DNA from: Marinilabiliales bacterium
GTDB lineage: Bacteria; Bacteroidota; Bacteroidia; Bacteroidales; F082
DNA length: 8,178 nucleotides
Reading direction: 5' to 3'
NCBI GenBank assembly: GCA_002869465.1
Contig: PKSW01000100.1
Coordinates: forward strand, 1 to 8,178
Part shown: one piece after another, positions 5,778-8,178 of the stretch
Layout of the letters: each line of letters opens with the position of its first letter
Numbering within the stretch: position 1 is the stretch's first letter
The notes under the pieces: model-generated
The model's input: the letters and a program-made list of their open reading frames with translations, nothing else
Told to the model about the DNA's origin: nothing
Databases searched by the model: none
Made by a program: the position numbers and the translations under genes

Positions 5778-6788
5778 TTAAAAACTCACGAACCGTTTGA
5801 TCCTGTTCCAAATTAAAACACCTGCCGAAGTTACTATTAGCACCACTACGAACCAGAAAGCCAGTTGCCCATATCCTTGCGTTTTGTAAATAGTTGTAGC
5901 TATATTGCCAATCAGCAGCCATTGAATTACATACACTGCGGTAACATGGATACCGAGCCATTCAATCCACCTGCTTAGCCATGTTCCTTCCATATGGGTT
6001 ATCATTTCCACTCCAATCGCATAGAAAATCAAAAAGCAGGATGTATATAAAAAGAACAGGATTCCATGATGGTAATATTCGGATAGTTCAGCTGATATAT
6101 TCACGCCATAGCTTATAAATATAATCGTGATGATTCCGGAAAACAGCACCAAATAGCTTCTGTAGTTTTTATATGAAACATCGACCTGGTTCTTAATGAT
6201 ATAGAAGATAAATCCTGCAGTTGGATACGCCAGCCAGGGAATCAGCGGAAAATAGGACCACCAGATGCTATCGCCCATGAAATAAGCTTTGAAATACGCC
6301 AAAACCCCCGTTTGCCGAGCAGACGAATCAAAAATCTGAACAATGAAAACAAATGCCAGTAAAATAACGTACGGCCATAACTTTAATTTAAAATAATGCT
6401 TAACGATGGATAAGATAATGAGACTTAAGCCGGCAAGAAAAAGAATATCCACACCAAACAGGTAAGGCCACGGACTGGTTACTATGGATCCATTCACAAT
6501 TTTGAAAAAAAGATGCAGGTTCAAACCCACATTCAATAAAAAGCCCAGCAGGATCAGCTTCAAACCTCTTATGACTCCACCTTTCATCGTTCGTTTTGAC
6601 ATGGCAAAATAATAACCCATCACCACCATAAAAACAGGCGCTGCCGGAGGGCCACCTAAAAACAAGGATATTTTACCGATCCAACTCATATAGATGTCAG
6701 TTGTAGCAAACAACTCAACCAGGTGCACCTGTATCATAAAGATAACAGCCAAACCCTTAAGTAAATCTGCCATTCTGTTTCTATTCAT
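5778..6788 (-). CDS. Multispanning acyltransferase, HGSNAT_cat/DUF1624-like
   Basis: A 336-residue inner-membrane protein with about nine to ten hydrophobic segments. The N-terminus R-x-x-D-x-x-K-G-x-A-x-x-x-M-x-x-x-H (Arg5, Asp8, Lys11, Gly12, Met18, His22) is the signature of the heparan-alpha-glucosaminide N-acetyltransferase catalytic domain and related acyltransferases. The central WWSYFPLIPWLAYPTAGF (176-193) matches the family's conserved FPLIPW segment. Related proteins carry acyl groups, usually acetyl, across the membrane onto sugars. Next to an O-antigen ligase-family gene, modification of a surface or secreted glycan is the simplest inference. The start is the first ATG after the repeat copy at 6850-6923. 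A weak -7 box (TATTATTG on the minus strand) lies between them. It could also be placed with the broader acyltransferase 3-like or YeiB groups. Confidence 0.75.
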   Translation of the reverse strand: MNRNRMADLLKGLAVIFMIQVHLVELFATTDIYMSWIGKISLFLGGPPAAPVFMVVMGYYFAMSKRTMKGGVIRGLKLILLGFLLNVGLNLHLFFKIVNGSIVTSPWPYLFGVDILFLAGLSLIILSIVKHYFKLKLWPYVILLAFVFIVQIFDSSARQTGVLAYFKAYFMGDSIWWSYFPLIPWLAYPTAGFIFYIIKNQVDVSYKNYRSYLVLFSGIITIIFISYGVNISAELSEYYHHGILFFLYTSCFLIFYAIGVEMITHMEGTWLSRWIEWLGIHVTAVYVIQWLLIGNIATTIYKTQGYGQLAFWFVVVLIVTSAGVLIWNRIKRFVSF

Positions 6789-6849
6789 TGCTTAGTTGGA
6801 AGTGATCGGTCAATAATACTATTTTGGATGTGAAATTAGCATATTTAAT

Positions 6850-6923
6850 TAAAAAGCCCCGTCAAAAAGGGTGAACTATTTGAGTGGGGCTCATTCTTCC
6901 TAACTCATTACCATATAAGTTAG
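6850..6923 (-). repeat. 74-base two-hairpin repeat, copy B (minus-strand terminator element)
   Basis: This is the second copy of the element at 4248-4321, in direct orientation 2602 bases away. Hairpin 1 spans 6900-6923; the terminator stem pairs 6855-6860 with 6886-6891, inner stem 6862-6866 with 6879-6883, followed on the minus strand by five T residues. The single difference (G6884) is in an unpaired position. It lies 84 bases beyond the stop of the 131-codon gene and would end its transcript before the acyltransferase gene begins. Confidence 0.75.
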
Positions 6924-7007
6924 AACATTACAAATATAACTAAAAAGAAGCTCTTATTTCGCAATCGAAGATGAAACCAAATTGATTGTATGAATTAAAC
7001 GGGTTGC

Positions 7008-7403
7008 TTACAACTCTGTTATTTCGCCGGAAAAGAGATCAAAAAGAAACACGTCATCAAAGAGAAAATTATAATCTCTAATATGTTTATGAATATCCTT
7101 TAAATTAACATCCTCAACAGTCATAAGTAACCAGTATTTGGCAAACAACTTCTTTTTATACAAACGCAGTTTTTCTTCCTTTTTTTCAATTAAACTGATG
7201 AGATATACCGGCCATAAATCAGGATTGTTATTTATTATATAGTCTAACCTGGTCCGTTCAATACCAATGCTTTTCTTTCTGCTTAATTTCAAAATAAAAT
7301 CAGGCGACTCAGATTTAACTAACTTCCCCCTGGGAAAATCTGTGTATTTCTCCCTGAAATATCGCATTACCAACCATTCTTCAGAATCCTTATCAATTGA
7401 CAT
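7008..7403 (-). CDS. Hypothetical protein, possible PD-(D/E)XK-like fold
   Basis: A 131-residue soluble, charged protein (no signal peptide, no membrane segment). I do not recognise a named family. Residues 23-55 contain FPRG, then ESPDFIL (32-38), then KKSIGIERTRL (43-53). An early Glu (Glu8/Glu9), Asp35 and Glu49 spaced this way, with hydrophobic beta-strand residues around them, resemble the core of restriction-endonuclease-like proteins. The usual Lys two residues after the second acid is Thr51, so catalysis is doubtful. The C-terminal half has a Lys-rich helix (72-86) followed by predicted strands and an acidic end. It sits alone between a terminator element and the gene-free stretch to the right, with no restriction-modification or toxin-antitoxin partner in the window. 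Minus-strand TACTATTG upstream is a one-mismatch -7 box. Confidence 0.6.
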   Translation of the reverse strand: MSIDKDSEEWLVMRYFREKYTDFPRGKLVKSESPDFILKLSRKKSIGIERTRLDYIINNNPDLWPVYLISLIEKKEEKLRLYKKKLFAKYWLLMTVEDVNLKDIHKHIRDYNFLFDDVFLFDLFSGEITEL

Positions 7404-7506
7404 ATTTAATCAAATAAACGATGAGTGGCATACAACTCAATAGTAATTGAAACCCCTTTGAGAATTTTAAGTATAAATTTATAAAAAGTATTTAAGATTT
7501 GTTACT

Positions 7507-7596
7507 TCGATAGTCGGAGAGTTTCAACTCTTCTAACTTGTTATCGATTGCAGAGCCAGGACAATTTTTTTACAGTTTATTGTCTCTGGCTTTTTT
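7507..7596 (+). ncRNA. Candidate structured small RNA
   Basis: Three helices follow one another on the plus strand. P1 is TCGATA (7507-7512) with TATCGA (7542-7547). Nested inside it, P2 is GGAGAGT (7516-7522) with ACTCTTC (7527-7533), one G-U pair, closing on a TTCA loop. P3 is a strong terminator (7555-7596). No plus-strand protein gene exists between 4185 and this terminator, so it most simply ends an RNA starting shortly upstream, near 7490-7505. AT-rich -7-like sequences occur around 7474-7501, but none has a good -33 partner, so the 5' end is uncertain. No match to a known RNA family was recognised. Confidence 0.45.
7555..7596 (+). terminator. Strong plus-strand intrinsic terminator
   Basis: GCCAG (7555-7559) pairs with CTGGC (7586-7590), and GACAAT (7560-7565) pairs with ATTGTC (7579-7584), leaving T7585 bulged: eleven pairs with a 13-base loop. 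Six T residues (7591-7596) follow on the plus strand. The reverse strand has no T-run after the stem, so the direction is clear. Confidence 0.8.
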
Positions 7597-7620
7597 ATTT
7601 GGGGATGATCGAATAAAGGG

Positions 7621-7652
7621 AAAAAAAAGTCCCGATCTGAGGGAAATCGGGA
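7621..7652 (-). terminator. Minus-strand intrinsic terminator
   Basis: TCCCGAT (7630-7636) pairs perfectly with ATCGGGA (7646-7652) around a nine-base loop. On the minus strand the stem is followed shortly by eight T residues (A-run 7621-7628). A second small hairpin, ACTAAA/TTTAGT (7666-7671 with 7678-7683), lies just before it in the direction of transcription, giving a two-hairpin arrangement. No protein gene lies between this and the next terminator at 7736. Confidence 0.7.
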
Positions 7653-7735
7653 GCACCGTATGATAACTAAAAATTAATTTAGTCAAGGTTATTTACGACA
7701 ATAATTATAAAAGGTTACAAATCAATTTTATAATG

Positions 7736-7763
7736 TAAAAAGCCCCGTAAATTTTACGAGGCT
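7736..7763 (-). terminator. Minus-strand intrinsic terminator
   Basis: AGCCCCGTAA (7741-7750) pairs with TTACGAGGCT (7754-7763). The one imperfect position is C-A on the plus strand but G-U on the minus strand, and five T residues follow on the minus strand, so it works leftward. The transcript it would end begins after the terminator at 7825 and could be only about 60-100 bases long. A seven-codon frame precedes it but is probably accidental. Confidence 0.7.
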
Positions 7764-7824
7764 TTGGTGACTTTTAGAAACACCGTACATCTTTCATCAC
7801 CACGTTTTAAAATATATATTCAAT

Positions 7825-7898
7825 GGGAATAAAAAAGCCCTTTGTGCAATTTGGTAAAACAATTAGTGAAGTTAGTATTGCACAAAAGGCTGATTCCC
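7825..7898 (-). terminator. Long hairpin terminator of the type IX-secreted protein gene
   Basis: AGCCCTTTGTGCAAT (7836-7850) pairs with ATTGCACAAAAGGCT (7877-7891) at 15 positions, one of them G-U only on the minus strand. A further six pairs, GGGAAT/ATTCCC (7825-7830 with 7893-7898), lie outside it, separated by the A-run 7831-7835. Read leftward, the inner stem is followed by a run of T residues. It is the first terminator after the stop codon at 8051, about 150 bases away. Nothing else was seen in 7899-8050. Confidence 0.75.
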
Positions 7899-8050
7899 GT
7901 TAGTTTCATAGAAAACATTATCCGTTTATTAGTCATCTGAGTTTTGGGACTATAAAAGTAATTCTATTCTTGGCCAATGTCAAGTTTTCTATTCAGTTTT
8001 AAGTATCATATAAAGATTTTCTTTGTATAATTTTAAAAATTAATTTGTGC

Positions 8051-8178
8051 TTATTTCATCACCACTATTTTCCTCATATTATTTTGGCGCTCACTCATCA
8101 TTTCAATGGTATAAACCCCTGCCGGCAGGCCCATCGTGTTGCACTCAAATTGATGTTTGCCTTTTTCTAACACGGATG
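8051..8178 (-). CDS. 3' end of a type IX-secreted protein (C-terminal sorting domain)
   Basis: The last 41 codons and stop of a gene that continues beyond the right edge. The visible residues include LEKGKHQFE, then GLPAGVYTIEMM, then MRKIVVMK at the very C-terminus. The L-x-x-G-x-Y strand followed about 15 residues later by a Lys-rich [KR]-[KI]-V-V-x-K end is the standard pattern of the Por-type (type A) sorting domain. This directs cargo through the type IX system and is removed as the protein is anchored or released at the cell surface. The passenger domain, and so the function, is not visible. The T9SS is confined to Bacteroidota and relatives, which supports the taxonomic reading. Confidence 0.88.
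   Translation of the reverse strand, partial: SVLEKGKHQFECNTMGLPAGVYTIEMMSERQNNMRKIVVMK

Noticed and set aside
5758..5961. 67-codon minus-strand frame at the end of the acyltransferase gene
   Set aside because: It overlaps the last membrane segments of the real gene in a different frame.
7764..7810. Seven-codon minus-strand frame before the terminator at 7736 as an attenuation leader peptide
   Set aside because: There is no downstream minus-strand biosynthetic gene for it to control and no repeated regulatory codon; very short frames arise easily by chance.

Overview
The window reads as low-GC chromosomal DNA from a member of the Bacteroidota. The evidence is a DUF4249 lipoprotein, a LytS/LytTR two-component pair of the kind common in that phylum, absence of Shine-Dalgarno sequences before AT-rich start regions, -7 boxes resembling TAnnTTTG, and a type IX secretion C-terminal sorting domain at the right edge. 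A Cytophagales-like host is plausible, but nothing here fixes the order.

Left part (1-3213, + strand): a DUF4249 outer-membrane-associated lipoprotein is followed by a LytS-type sensor histidine kinase and its LytTR response regulator, the last two only 9 bases apart. The 3214-3504 gap holds a degenerate tRNA-3'-end-like patch and a minus-strand terminator hairpin.

Centre (3505-4234, + strand): two consecutive, independently terminated cassettes each encode a secreted peptide of 68-69 residues. The two 70-base upstream regions differ at one base, whereas the mature peptides have diverged except for a C-terminal P-x-[WY]-W-x-x-P-x-E-S-L-P-D motif. The upstream regions contain three 11-base repeats in helical phase, immediately upstream of a possible -7 box. 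Directly downstream of a LytTR regulator gene, this is the best candidate in the window for an undescribed system: a duplicated secreted-peptide locus under shared control.

Right part (4248-8178, mostly - strand): an O-antigen ligase/polymerase-family protein and an HGSNAT-like multispanning acyltransferase lie between two direct copies of a 74-base element. Each copy folds as a hairpin plus terminator on the minus strand. Beyond the second copy is an orphan 131-residue protein with a faint nuclease-fold pattern, then about 650 bases without protein genes. That stretch contains a structured plus-strand RNA candidate ending in a strong terminator and three successive minus-strand terminators. 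The window closes with the last 41 residues of a type IX-secreted protein.

The two minus-strand envelope genes probably act on surface polysaccharide. The left half looks like sensing plus surface or secreted output. No transposase, CRISPR array, origin or complete tRNA was seen.
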